From: Geomonas azotofigens
GTDB lineage: Bacteria; Desulfobacterota; Desulfuromonadia; Geobacterales; Geobacteraceae
NCBI RefSeq assembly: GCF_018919395.1
Contig: NZ_JAHLME010000006.1
Span: forward strand, 62,001-126,000
DNA length: 64,000 bases
Direction: 5' to 3'
Numbering within the stretch: position 1 is the first letter of the stretch; every line of letters begins with the position of its first letter. This document shows, piece after piece, positions 17,669-25,693 of this stretch. The notes below the pieces were generated by a model that was not told where the DNA came from, did no database searches, and saw only the letters and a program-made list of their open reading frames with translations. The position numbers and the translations under genes are program-made.

Positions 17669-17702
17669 GCTTTCGGTTGCTACGGTATATCGCTGGCGGC
17701 CG

Positions 17703-19601
17703 CTAAAGCTTGAACTTGCCGACGATGCGCTGCAGTTCGCCGGAGAGCTCGGAGAGCCGGGAGGCGGACTGGGCGGAATCCTGGGCGCCGCTGGCGGTCT
17801 CCTGGACCACCGCGGTCACCTGCTGGATGTTATTGGTGATCTCGCCGGTGGTGGCGCCCTGCTCCTCGGCAGCGGTGGCGATCTGGCTCACCTGGGTGGT
17901 GACATCGTTCACCTGCTCCAGGATCTTCTTCAACGCCCCCTCCAACTGCTCGGCCTCGACGGCGCCCTGCTCGGTGCCGCGCACTCCTTCCTCCATGGAG
18001 GTGATGGCGTCCCTGGTCTCCAGCTGGATCGCCTTGATCATGTCGCCGATCTCCTTGGTGGCGCGGGTGGTGCGCTCGGCAAGGGCACGCACCTCGTCGG
18101 CAACCACCGCGAACCCGCGCCCCTGCTCCCCGGCCCGCGCTGCCTCGATGGCGGCATTGAGCGCAAGGAGGTTGGTCTGGTCGGCGATGTCCTCGATGGT
18201 CGCCACGATGGCGCCGATCTGTTCGGAGCGCTCGCCCAGCGAGGAAATCCGGTCGGCGTTCTGCCTGGTCATCCGGCCACGGTGACGGATACCCTCCACC
18301 GTGCTGGAGACCACCTTGAACCCTTCCTGGGTGGTATCGGCGGCGTGCTGCGCGCTATCGGCGGCACGGTGACAGTTGCTGGCGATGTCGGCGGCGGTGG
18401 CGGCCATCTCCTCGCTGGCGGTGGCCACGGTGGCGGTCTGCCCGGCCACGGATTCGGCGCCGACCGAGATGGACATTGAGGTGGAGGTGAGCGCGTTGGA
18501 CTCGGAGGCGAGCGACTTCGAGGCGGAGGCGATCTGGGAGATGATGCTCCCCATGTTCTCCACGAAGGTGTTCAGCTTCTCGGCCAAAAGCCCGATCTCG
18601 TCGCGGCGGTCACCGACGTCGACCCGCTTGGTCAGGTCCCCCTCCCCTTCCGCGAGGTCGGCGACGCGGGTGCAGAGCACGCCCAACGGACTCAGCAGGC
18701 GCCTGATGATGAAGAAGATGACGGCGATGCCGCCCGCGAGGAAGACGGCGCCGATGGCGATGAGGGCCCGGGTCTGGCGGTTCACCGGTGCGAAGACGTC
18801 AGCCTTGTCCGCCGTGACGCAGAGATACCAGTCCGCGGCGGGGATGCGCGCGTAGGAGGCGATTTTGGCGACGTCCCCCATCTTGTACTCGATGCTGCCA
18901 TTGGGAGTAGCGGCCAGTTTGGCGCTCAGATCGTCCATGCCGGTGGTGACCTCCTGGAACTTCTTCTTGAGCACGAGCTCCTTTTTCGGGTGCACCAGTA
19001 TCTTGCCGGTCTTGTCCATGATGAAGGCGTAGCCGGAGCTGCCGATCTTGACGTTGAGCACCTGCTTGATCACGTCGTCGAGCATGATGTCGGAGCTGAG
19101 CACGCCGGTGAAACTCCCGCCGGCCGTGATGGGTGCGATGAAGGAGATGATGGTCTTGCCGGTCTGGGCATCGACGTACGGCTCGGTCTGGGACACCTTC
19201 ATCTCCGACTTCGCCTTCTCGTACCAGGGCCTCTTGCGATGGTCCCAACCGGCATCGGGCACCCAGCCGTCCGAGGAGACGAAGAGGCCGTTCTCGTACC
19301 CCGGGTAGACGGTGGCGAACCCGCCGGCGGAGGCCAGCAGCCGCACCAGGGACCCCAGCGCCTCCTTCGATTGCCCGGATTCCTTGGAAAGATCCTTGGC
19401 CCCCGCGGCGATGATGGCCTGTTTGCTGAGCAGCCACGAGTTGACGCTGGCGGCGTTGTCGCCGGCAAGCGACAGTTGGGAGGTGTCGATCATGCTCCCC
19501 ATGATCCTGCGCGAACTGGTGGCGGCGGTAACGATCAGGGCGACGATCGCTATGGCGAAAGCTACCACGACGGTCAGATTAACCTTGGTTCTCAGATGCA
19601 T
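17703..19601 (-). CDS. Methyl-accepting chemotaxis protein with dCache sensor
   Basis: A 632-residue chemoreceptor: membrane helix 1 (about 8-28), periplasmic double Cache domain (about 35-275), helix 2 (about 280-303), HAMP (305-357) and a cytoplasmic signalling domain whose hairpin tip is [37 protein letters not shown]. In the distal part of the sensor, RKRPWY, then EPYVD, then SSDIML match the residue pattern (R, W, Y, Y, D, D) known as the amino-acid-binding dCache_1AA motif, so an amino-acid attractant is plausible (inference). No che genes are adjacent. A terminator follows. Confidence 0.93.
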   Translation of the reverse strand: MHLRTKVNLTVVVAFAIAIVALIVTAATSSRRIMGSMIDTSQLSLAGDNAASVNSWLLSKQAIIAAGAKDLSKESGQSKEALGSLVRLLASAGGFATVYPGYENGLFVSSDGWVPDAGWDHRKRPWYEKAKSEMKVSQTEPYVDAQTGKTIISFIAPITAGGSFTGVLSSDIMLDDVIKQVLNVKIGSSGYAFIMDKTGKILVHPKKELVLKKKFQEVTTGMDDLSAKLAATPNGSIEYKMGDVAKIASYARIPAADWYLCVTADKADVFAPVNRQTRALIAIGAVFLAGGIAVIFFIIRRLLSPLGVLCTRVADLAEGEGDLTKRVDVGDRRDEIGLLAEKLNTFVENMGSIISQIASASKSLASESNALTSTSMSISVGAESVAGQTATVATASEEMAATAADIASNCHRAADSAQHAADTTQEGFKVVSSTVEGIRHRGRMTRQNADRISSLGERSEQIGAIVATIEDIADQTNLLALNAAIEAARAGEQGRGFAVVADEVRALAERTTRATKEIGDMIKAIQLETRDAITSMEEGVRGTEQGAVEAEQLEGALKKILEQVNDVTTQVSQIATAAEEQGATTGEITNNIQQVTAVVQETASGAQDSAQSASRLSELSGELQRIVGKFKL

Positions 19602-19793
19602 AAGTCACCTCTCATATTACTCCCGAAAAAATGTTCCATTCCTGCTTTTTCGGCCCGAAGAGGAACGCTCTTGAGTACTTTAAGGGACACCCCCCTGCAC
19701 ATTGGCGGAAAATAATGCACCAGCCGGTGCCTTATCATGTCAGTAGTGTCAGAGGTTCTTGCAACTCGCGAATTTGATGGATAAGCTGCATCC

Positions 19794-21566
19794 ATGCCAT
19801 CAGCAAGTAAGCGCCACTATCGCCGCAACCGCACCAGGCACCTGCGCCTTCTCCTCACCGCAGTCTTCCTCCTCTGCGGCGTCATCCACGTCGACGCGGC
19901 CTTGGCGGCCGACCCCGGCCCGTCACTGGTCATCGTCGGCGGCGACCGCAGCTATCCTCCCTACGAGTTCCTGGACAAGGATGACAAGCCAAGCGGCTAC
20001 AACGTGGAACTGACCCGCGCCGTGGCGCGGGTGATGGGGCTCAAGGTCGACATCCGGCTGGGGGCATGGTCGCAGCGGCGCCAAGACCTGGTCCGGGGGG
20101 ACATCGATCTCCTGGAGGGGATGTCCTACTCGGACGAGCGCGCCAAAACCCTCGACTTCTCGCCGCCGCACACCATCGTGCACCACTCCATCTTCGCCCG
20201 CAAAGGAGGGAACAGGCGCCCGACGCTGGCTGACCTGCGCGGCAAGGAGGTCCTGGTGCTGAACGACGGCATCATGCAGGAGTTCCTGGCCGCGAACCGC
20301 GTCGGCGCCACGGTGATACCGGTCCCCACCCACGCCGACGTGCTTCGCTCGCTGGCCTCGGGCAAGCACGACTACGCCGTCATGGCGAAGCTCCCCGGCC
20401 TGTACCTGATCCGGGAGCTGGGGCTGTCCAACCTGGAGGCGGTGGGGGACCCGGTATCGGCGCAGCAGTACTGCTTCGCGGTGAACAAGGGGAACGCGGC
20501 GCTCCTGGCCCGCTTCAACGAGGGGCTCGCCATACTGAAGAACACCGGCGAGTACCAGAAGATCTACAACAAGTGGCTGGGCGTCCTGGAGCCGCCGGGG
20601 CTCTCCTGGAGCGAGGTGTTCAAGTACGGCGCCGTCGTGGTGCTGCCGCTCATCCTGCTGGCGGGGGGCTCGGTGCTCTGGTCACGGGCTCTTTCGCGCG
20701 AGGTGGACACCCGCACGGCGGAGCTGACCCGCGAGGTGGAGGAGCGCCGCCTTGCCGAGGAGGAGCTCAGGAACCGGCAGCAGCAGCTGGTCCAGGCAGA
20801 CAAGATGGCGGCGCTGGGGATCCTGGTTTCGGGCGTGGCGCACGAGATCAACAACCCCAACGGCCTGATCCTTTTGAACCTGCCGGTGGTGATGGAGGCG
20901 TTTCGGGACGCAGAGCCGATCCTCGAGGAGTATTACGAGAAGAACGGCGACTTCGAGTTCGGGGGGCTCTCCTATTCGCGGATGCGCGAGGCACTCCCCA
21001 AGCTGATCCAGCAGATGCAGGAGGGGTCGCGGCGGGTGAAGCTGATCGTCGAAGACCTGAAGGATTTTGCAAGACAGCAGGAGCCGGGGCAGGCGGCGGA
21101 GCTCGACCTGAACGAAACGGTGCAGGCGGCGCTGCGCCTTCTGGCCAACCTGGTGGAGAAGAGCACCGAACACTTCAGCGTGAGCCTCGGCAGCGGGATT
21201 CCCAAGCTCAACGGCAGCGCCCAGCGCATCGAGCAGGTGGTGGTGAACCTCCTGGTGAACGCCTGCCAGGCGCTCCCCGCACCGGATCGGGGCATCGAGC
21301 TGGTCACCTGGTTTGACGCCGAAAAGAGGCAGGTGATCCTGGAGGTGCGGGACCAGGGGACCGGCATCGCGCCGGAGCACCTGCCGCGTTTGACCGATCC
21401 CTTCTTCACCACCAAGCGTGAAAGCGGCGGCACCGGGCTCGGGCTGTCGGTATCGAGCGGCATCGTCAAGGAGCACGGCGGCGAGCTCTCCTTCAGCTCC
21501 GCCCCGGGCGCAGGCACCACGGCACGCCTCACCTTCACCGTGCCGGACAAGGAGTCCGTATCATGA
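19794..21566 (+). CDS. Sensor histidine kinase with periplasmic solute-binding (SBP_bac_3) domain
   Basis: A 590-residue kinase: signal anchor (about 18-38), a family 3 periplasmic binding domain (about 44-265: GGDRSYPPYEFLDKDDKPSGYNVEL, GDIDLLEGMSYSDERAKTLDFSPP), one membrane helix (278-297), a coiled coil, HisKA with His350 in SGVAHEINNP, and HATPase (VRDQGTGIAPEHL, GGTGLGLSV). Family 3 domains bind amino or carboxylic acids. The stop overlaps the start of the sigma54 activator gene by 4 bp, so kinase and regulator are cotranslated partners. A dicarboxylate or similar ligand is suggested by the Dcu transporter downstream (inference). The Shine-Dalgarno at 19794 is weak. Confidence 0.92.
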   Translation: MPSASKRHYRRNRTRHLRLLLTAVFLLCGVIHVDAALAADPGPSLVIVGGDRSYPPYEFLDKDDKPSGYNVELTRAVARVMGLKVDIRLGAWSQRRQDLVRGDIDLLEGMSYSDERAKTLDFSPPHTIVHHSIFARKGGNRRPTLADLRGKEVLVLNDGIMQEFLAANRVGATVIPVPTHADVLRSLASGKHDYAVMAKLPGLYLIRELGLSNLEAVGDPVSAQQYCFAVNKGNAALLARFNEGLAILKNTGEYQKIYNKWLGVLEPPGLSWSEVFKYGAVVVLPLILLAGGSVLWSRALSREVDTRTAELTREVEERRLAEEELRNRQQQLVQADKMAALGILVSGVAHEINNPNGLILLNLPVVMEAFRDAEPILEEYYEKNGDFEFGGLSYSRMREALPKLIQQMQEGSRRVKLIVEDLKDFARQQEPGQAAELDLNETVQAALRLLANLVEKSTEHFSVSLGSGIPKLNGSAQRIEQVVVNLLVNACQALPAPDRGIELVTWFDAEKRQVILEVRDQGTGIAPEHLPRLTDPFFTTKRESGGTGLGLSVSSGIVKEHGGELSFSSAPGAGTTARLTFTVPDKESVS

Positions 21567-22975
21567 CCACCACCCTCTATCCATCCTTCAGCATCCTGCT
21601 GGTGGACGACGAACCGGACTGGCTCTACTCCATGAGTATCACCCTGGAGCGCGCGGGGCTCACCAACATCCTGACCTGCGCGGACAGCCGCGAGGCCCTG
21701 AAGATGATGACACAGCACACGGTCGGCGTGGTGCTCCTCGATCTCACCATGCCGCACCTTTCCGGGGAGGAACTCCTGGAGCGGATCGCGGAAGAGCACC
21801 CCGAGGTGACGGTGATCATCGTGAGCGGCCTGAACCAGCTGGAGACCGCGGTGAACTGCATGAGAAGCGGCGCCTTCGACTACTACGTGAAGACCTCGGA
21901 GGAGGGGCGCATCGTCAAGGGGGTGAAGCGGGCGGTCCGGGAGAAGGAGTTGCAGCTCGAGAACCGGGAGCTGAGAAACCGCTTCCTCTATGACCGGCTG
22001 GAGCACCCGGAGGCATTTGGCGACATCGTGACCGGCGACAAGGGGATGCGCTCCATCTTCCAGTACGTCGAGGCGGTGGCGCTCTCCTCGCAGCCCATCC
22101 TGGTGACCGGGGAGAGCGGCGTCGGCAAGGAGCTGATCGTTGCCGCGCTGCACCGGCTGTCCGGGAGAAAGGGGGAGTTGGTGGCGGTGAACGTGGCGGG
22201 CCTGGACGACGCCATGGTGTCGGACACCCTCTTCGGACACGTGAAGGGGGCCTACACCGGCGCGGGCGAGGCGCGCAAGGGGATGATCGAGCAGGCCGCC
22301 GACGGGACGCTGTTCCTGGACGAGATCGGCGACCTGAGCCTCGGTTCGCAGGTGAAACTGTTGCGCCTTCTGCAGGAGGGGGAGTACTACCCGATCGGCA
22401 GCGACCGGCCCCGGCGCATCCGGGCGCGGGTGGTGGTGGCGACACACCAGGACCTGGCCGCGCGGCAGGCGGCCGGTGAGTTCCGCAAGGACCTCTACTA
22501 CCGGCTGCGGGCGCACCACCTGCACATCCCCCCCTTGAGGAAGCGGAAGGAGGACATACCGCTTTTGCTCGATCACTTCCTGGAACTTGCCGCCGCGGAG
22601 TTCGGCAAGAAGAAGCCGACCCTCCCCAAGGAACTCGCCGTGCTCCTCTCCACCTACGACTTCCCCGGCAACGTGCGGGAACTGAAGGCGATGGTCTACG
22701 ACGCGGTGAGCCTGCACCAGGGGGGTGTGCTTTCCATGGAGGCGTTCGTGCGGGCCATCGGCGAGCGCCCGGTGCACGCCGCCGCGGAGCAGGCGGTCGA
22801 GGCATCGGACAACCCCTTCTATGGCATGGAGCGACTCCCCGGCTTCACCGAGGCCATCGACCTTTTGGTGGCCGAGGCGGTGCGGCGGGCCGAGGGGAAC
22901 CAATCCATCGCGGCAAGGCTTTTGGGGGTATCGCAACCGACGCTGAGCAAGAGGTTGAAGCAGCAGCGTTCATAA
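21563..22975 (+). CDS. NtrC-family sigma54-dependent response regulator
   Basis: A 470-residue regulator with receiver (1-125, phospho-Asp60 in VVLLDLTMPH), AAA+ domain (about 145-385: Walker A GESGVGKE, sigma54-contacting loop GAYTGA, Walker B LFLDEIGDL) and a C-terminal Fis-type helix-turn-helix (NQSIAARLLGVSQPTLSKRLKQ). GAYTGA replaces the common GAFTGA, a substitution seen in functional members. It is translationally coupled to the kinase gene. Likely targets are the paired dyads at 23596-23613 and 23683-23700 and the sigma54 promoter of the Dcu gene (inference from position and symmetry). Confidence 0.95.
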   Translation: MTTTLYPSFSILLVDDEPDWLYSMSITLERAGLTNILTCADSREALKMMTQHTVGVVLLDLTMPHLSGEELLERIAEEHPEVTVIIVSGLNQLETAVNCMRSGAFDYYVKTSEEGRIVKGVKRAVREKELQLENRELRNRFLYDRLEHPEAFGDIVTGDKGMRSIFQYVEAVALSSQPILVTGESGVGKELIVAALHRLSGRKGELVAVNVAGLDDAMVSDTLFGHVKGAYTGAGEARKGMIEQAADGTLFLDEIGDLSLGSQVKLLRLLQEGEYYPIGSDRPRRIRARVVVATHQDLAARQAAGEFRKDLYYRLRAHHLHIPPLRKRKEDIPLLLDHFLELAAAEFGKKKPTLPKELAVLLSTYDFPGNVRELKAMVYDAVSLHQGGVLSMEAFVRAIGERPVHAAAEQAVEASDNPFYGMERLPGFTEAIDLLVAEAVRRAEGNQSIAARLLGVSQPTLSKRLKQQRS

Positions 22976-23095
22976 CCGCGGCCGGACCAGGCGAGGGTCC
23001 CCTCCCGACCTCCCCCCTCCGGGGGGACGAGATGGACGAGGAACGGCTTGCTGTGGCGCCACCGTAGTGCTAGGATGACTGCCCCGGAGGGATAA

Positions 23096-23518
23096 ATGGA
23101 GCACCGCCACAAAATCAGCATGCCTTTGCCACTACGGCACCGGACAGCGTTCCGACTGGCCGCGCTCCTCCTCCTGCTCTCGCTGCCGCTCCCCGGCTGC
23201 GCCACGGCGACCTCCCCCCTCCCGACCTCCACCCGCCCGACCTCCACCCGCCACTACCCCGCCATAACCATCTATACCGGCAGCGGCTGAAGCTACTGCG
23301 CCGAGGTGGAAAGTTATTTCACCGAGAAAGGGATCCCCTACACCACGCGCGACATCCGCAAGGACCACGTCGCGCACCAGGAATGGCGCGAACGCTACCA
23401 TGGCGACATGGTCCCCCTCATCGTCTTCGACCACGGCAAGCGGATCGTCGACGGCTGCGATGTCCGGGCCATCGAACGGGTGATGCGGGAGCTTGAGGAT
23501 GGGGCCCGGGCAAGGTAA
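23096..23518 (+). CDS. Selenocysteine-containing glutaredoxin-like lipoprotein (in-frame UGA at 23288-23290)
   Basis: Read through the in-frame TGA at 23288-23290, this is a 140-residue protein. Residues 17-35 are a signal peptide ending LPLPGC, a lipobox-like site (Cys36). After a Pro/Thr linker comes a glutaredoxin fold: ITIYTGSG-U-SYCAEVESYFTEKGIPYTTRDI, then HGDMVPLIVFDHGKRIVDGCD. The TGA falls exactly on the first active-site position of a CxxC motif (U65-S-Y-C68), and the frame continues with full homology to TAA, which argues against a true stop. TVP is replaced by MVP. GGAGG lies just before the ATG. A candidate SECIS hairpin follows the UGA. The likely role is thiol-disulfide exchange at the membrane. 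The alternative, a nonsense mutation, is less likely because of the exact Cys position. Confidence 0.85.
23305..23323 (+). promoter_or_regulatory. Candidate bacterial SECIS hairpin
   Basis: GGTGGAA (23305-23311) can pair with TTTCACC (23317-23323), one G-U pair included, around the loop AGTTA. The loop G lies about 23 nt after the UGA, within the spacing known for bacterial SECIS elements, which sit in the coding region just after the codon. Confidence 0.5.
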
Positions 23519-23595
23519 GGCACGGGAAGGCTAATACCCGAGGGATCCCACCCGTCAACCGAACGCCCGCCTCACCGGAACCATGCGGAAAAGGG

Positions 23596-23613
23596 GTATT
23601 CCCCCGGGCATAC
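23596..23613. promoter_or_regulatory. Upstream activator dyad, distal site
   Basis: An 18-bp dyad GTATTCC-N4-GGCATAC. Together with the copy at 23683-23700 it lies about 200 bp before the predicted transcription start at about 23804, typical for an NtrC-class enhancer. The overlapping 13-bp palindrome GGCATACTATGCC (23607-23619) shares its right half. Confidence 0.6.
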
Positions 23614-23682
23614 TATGCCGGTTGTCATACATCACCCTAACCGACCGTAGTTCCGTATCATTCCTCGCTGACACAGTCCCCC

Positions 23683-23700
23683 GTATTCCCTGCGGCATAC
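23683..23700. promoter_or_regulatory. Upstream activator dyad, proximal site
   Basis: The same GTATTCC-N4-GGCATAC dyad as at 23596-23613 (15 of 18 bases identical overall, all 14 arm bases identical), centred about 112 bp before the predicted start of transcription. Confidence 0.6.
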
Positions 23701-23776
23701 CCCTCATGAGAACCAGCGCGCTTCGGTCGACACGACAACCCTCCGATTCTACGACATTTGCATCCGGGCATCCCTC

Positions 23777-23794
23777 TTGGCATCGCCGATGCTA
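23777..23794 (+). promoter_or_regulatory. Sigma54 (-24/-12) promoter of the Dcu transporter gene
   Basis: TTGGCATCGCCGATGCTA fits the sigma54 consensus, with GG at -24 (23779-23780) and GC at -12 (23791-23792) separated by exactly 10 bp. It gives a start near 23804 and a leader of about 44 nt. No other gene is seen in the 23519-23847 gap. Confidence 0.7.
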
Positions 23795-23847
23795 TGTACC
23801 GGTCGTGGGCGATACTGCGCCCGACCATCTCAGAGGGGAGAATCATC

Positions 23848-25488
23848 ATGTTCTGGCTAGAGTTCGTAGTGGTACTGGCAGCTATCTTCGTCGGAGCCCG
23901 GTTGGGCGGCATCGGCCTCGGGGTCATGGGCGGCCTGGGCCTCGCGGTCCTCACCTTCCTGTTCCACCTGCAACCGACCGCGCCCCCCATCGACGTCATG
24001 CTGATGATCGCCGCCGTGGTCACGGCCGCCGGCGTGCTGCAGGCGGCGGGGGGGCTGGACTACCTGGTATCGCTGGCGGAACGGATCCTCAGGAACAACC
24101 CGGACCGGATCACGTTCCTGGGGCCCATGGTCACCTACTTTTTCACCCTCTTCGCCGGGACCGGGCACGTCGCCTATTCGGTGCTCCCGGTCATCGCCGA
24201 GGTGGCGCGCGAGACCGGCGTCCGCCCCGAACGCCCCATGTCCATTTCGGTAATCGCCTCGCAGCAGGCCATCACGGCGAGCCCGATCGCCGCGGCAACC
24301 GTGGCTCTTTTGGGCCTGCTCGGTGGCTCGGCCGCCAAGTTCGGCTTCAACGTGGAACTGATCGACATCCTGAAGGTCTGTATCCCCTCCACCCTGATCG
24401 GCGTCATCATCGCCGCCTTCGTCTCCAACAAGCTCGGCAAGAACCTGGACCAGGACCCGGAATACCAGAAACGCCTTAAGGAAGGGTTGGTCCCTCCGCC
24501 GCGCACCTCCCATGCGGACAGCGCCAAGGTCAACGAGGCGATCAGGAACACGCCGGCCGGCGCCAAGGTGGCGGTGGCACTGTTCCTGGTGGGAACCATC
24601 CTGGTGGTCCTCTTCGGCTCCTTCCCGCAAATGCGCCCCGAGTGGAGCGTGGGGAGCGATACCAGGATCAGCCACATCGTGGTGAAGAGCGAGACCGAGG
24701 CGAAGCAGGTGCTCGCCCAGCTTAAATCAGGCGGCAACTTCTCCGACGTCGCCAAACAATGCTCCATCGACGCCACGGCGCCGACCGGCGGCGACCTCGG
24801 CTGGCAGGCCAAGGGAAAGATGATCCCCGAGTTCGAGAAGGCGTGCGCCAAGCTGAAAAAACCGGGTGACCTCACCGAGGTGATCAAGACCCCGTTTGGC
24901 TACCACGTCGTCAAGCTCGATGACAAGCGCCCCGCCCAGAACAAGGAGAAGATGGGGATGCCGCACGTGATCGAGATCGTGATGCTGACCATCGCGGCGC
25001 TCATGCTGCTTCTGTGCAAGGTGAAGGTATCCCGCGTGGCCGAGGGGAGCGTGTTCATCGCGGGCGTGCAGGCGGTCATCGCCATCTTCGGCATCGCCTG
25101 GATGGGGGACACCTTCTTCCAGGGAAACATGGACTTTCTGAGCGGCTCCATCAAGGGGATGGTCACCACCGCGCCGTGGCTGTTCGCCTTCGCGCTCTTC
25201 GTACTCTCCATCCTGCTCTACAGCCAGGCCGCCACGGTGAGGGCGCTCATGCCGCTGGGGATCAGCCTGGGCATCCCCGCCCCCTTCCTGATCGCCATGT
25301 TCCCGGCGGTTAACGGCTACTTCTTCATACCCAACTACCCGACCGTGGTCGCCGCCATCAACTTCGACCGCACCGGCACCACCGGCATCGGGCGCTACGT
25401 GTTGAACCACAGCTTCATGATCCCGGGGCTCGTCGCCACCTTCTCGTCCATCGGTATCGGTTTTTTGCTGGTGAAGCTGATGTTCTAG
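23848..25488 (+). CDS. dcuB: Anaerobic C4-dicarboxylate transporter (Dcu family) with inserted parvulin PPIase domain
   Basis: A 546-residue transporter. Residues 1-260 and 370-546 are the two halves of a Dcu carrier (LEFVVVLAAIFVGARLGGIGLGVMGG, FAGTGHVAYSVLPVIAEVA, ASQQAITASPIAAA; PHVIEIVMLTIAALMLL, LFAFALFVLSILLYSQAAT, PNYPTVVAAINFDRTGTTGIG). The family exchanges fumarate, malate, aspartate and succinate. Between the halves, at about 272-361, sits a complete parvulin domain (SHIVVKSETEAKQVLAQL, FSDVAKQCSIDATAPTGGDLGW, MIPEFEKACAKLKKPGDL, TPFGYHVVKLDDKR), which accounts for the roughly 100 residues beyond the usual length of about 445. The start at 23848 is chosen for GGGGAG 7 bp upstream; an in-frame ATG at 23758 would precede the sigma54 promoter. 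The exact Dcu subtype is not certain. Confidence 0.9.
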   Translation: MFWLEFVVVLAAIFVGARLGGIGLGVMGGLGLAVLTFLFHLQPTAPPIDVMLMIAAVVTAAGVLQAAGGLDYLVSLAERILRNNPDRITFLGPMVTYFFTLFAGTGHVAYSVLPVIAEVARETGVRPERPMSISVIASQQAITASPIAAATVALLGLLGGSAAKFGFNVELIDILKVCIPSTLIGVIIAAFVSNKLGKNLDQDPEYQKRLKEGLVPPPRTSHADSAKVNEAIRNTPAGAKVAVALFLVGTILVVLFGSFPQMRPEWSVGSDTRISHIVVKSETEAKQVLAQLKSGGNFSDVAKQCSIDATAPTGGDLGWQAKGKMIPEFEKACAKLKKPGDLTEVIKTPFGYHVVKLDDKRPAQNKEKMGMPHVIEIVMLTIAALMLLLCKVKVSRVAEGSVFIAGVQAVIAIFGIAWMGDTFFQGNMDFLSGSIKGMVTTAPWLFAFALFVLSILLYSQAATVRALMPLGISLGIPAPFLIAMFPAVNGYFFIPNYPTVVAAINFDRTGTTGIGRYVLNHSFMIPGLVATFSSIGIGFLLVKLMF

Positions 25489-25507
25489 GGTGAAAACTGA
25501 CGACAAA

Positions 25508-25537
25508 CCTGTAGGGGCGAATGATCATTCGCCCGCC
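25508..25537. repeat. Dispersed palindromic repeat (GGGCGAAT type), copy 2
   Basis: Inverted copy of the element at 17581-17610, 29 of 30 bases identical. It is the first of three such elements in the 205-bp gap between the Dcu and GDH genes. Confidence 0.85.
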
Positions 25538-25593
25538 TTTACCGCATCTGTCACCTCGGCGTCTCTCGCCATCGGCAGTGATCGGGCAATGGT

Positions 25594-25625
25594 GCCGGGC
25601 AAATAATTATTTGCCCCTACAACAG
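25594..25625. repeat. Dispersed palindromic repeat, diverged copy 3
   Basis: GGGCAAATAATTATTTGCCC core with the flanking CCTAC seen in the other copies; the stem has compensating changes (G to A and C to T on opposite arms), which suggests the hairpin itself is maintained. Confidence 0.7.
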
Positions 25626-25647
25626 CTCACCACCACAGGAAATACAC

Positions 25648-25673
25648 AAGGGGCGAATAACCATTCGCCCGCC
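25648..25673. repeat. Dispersed palindromic repeat, copy 4
   Basis: GGGGCGAATAACCATTCGCCCGCC, in the same orientation as copy 2 and lying 20 bp before the GDH start codon. Confidence 0.75.
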
Positions 25674-25693
25674 TTCAAAGGGAGCAACGATCA

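Noticed and set aside
20972-22936. Minus-strand open frame of 654 codons across the kinase/NtrC junction
   Set aside because: Crosses two well-supported genes on the other strand and has no family signature.
23096-23290. Short 64-residue gene ending at the TGA, and a separate gene starting at 23306
   Set aside because: Both are in the same frame and together make one glutaredoxin-like protein; splitting would leave an active site cut at its first residue.
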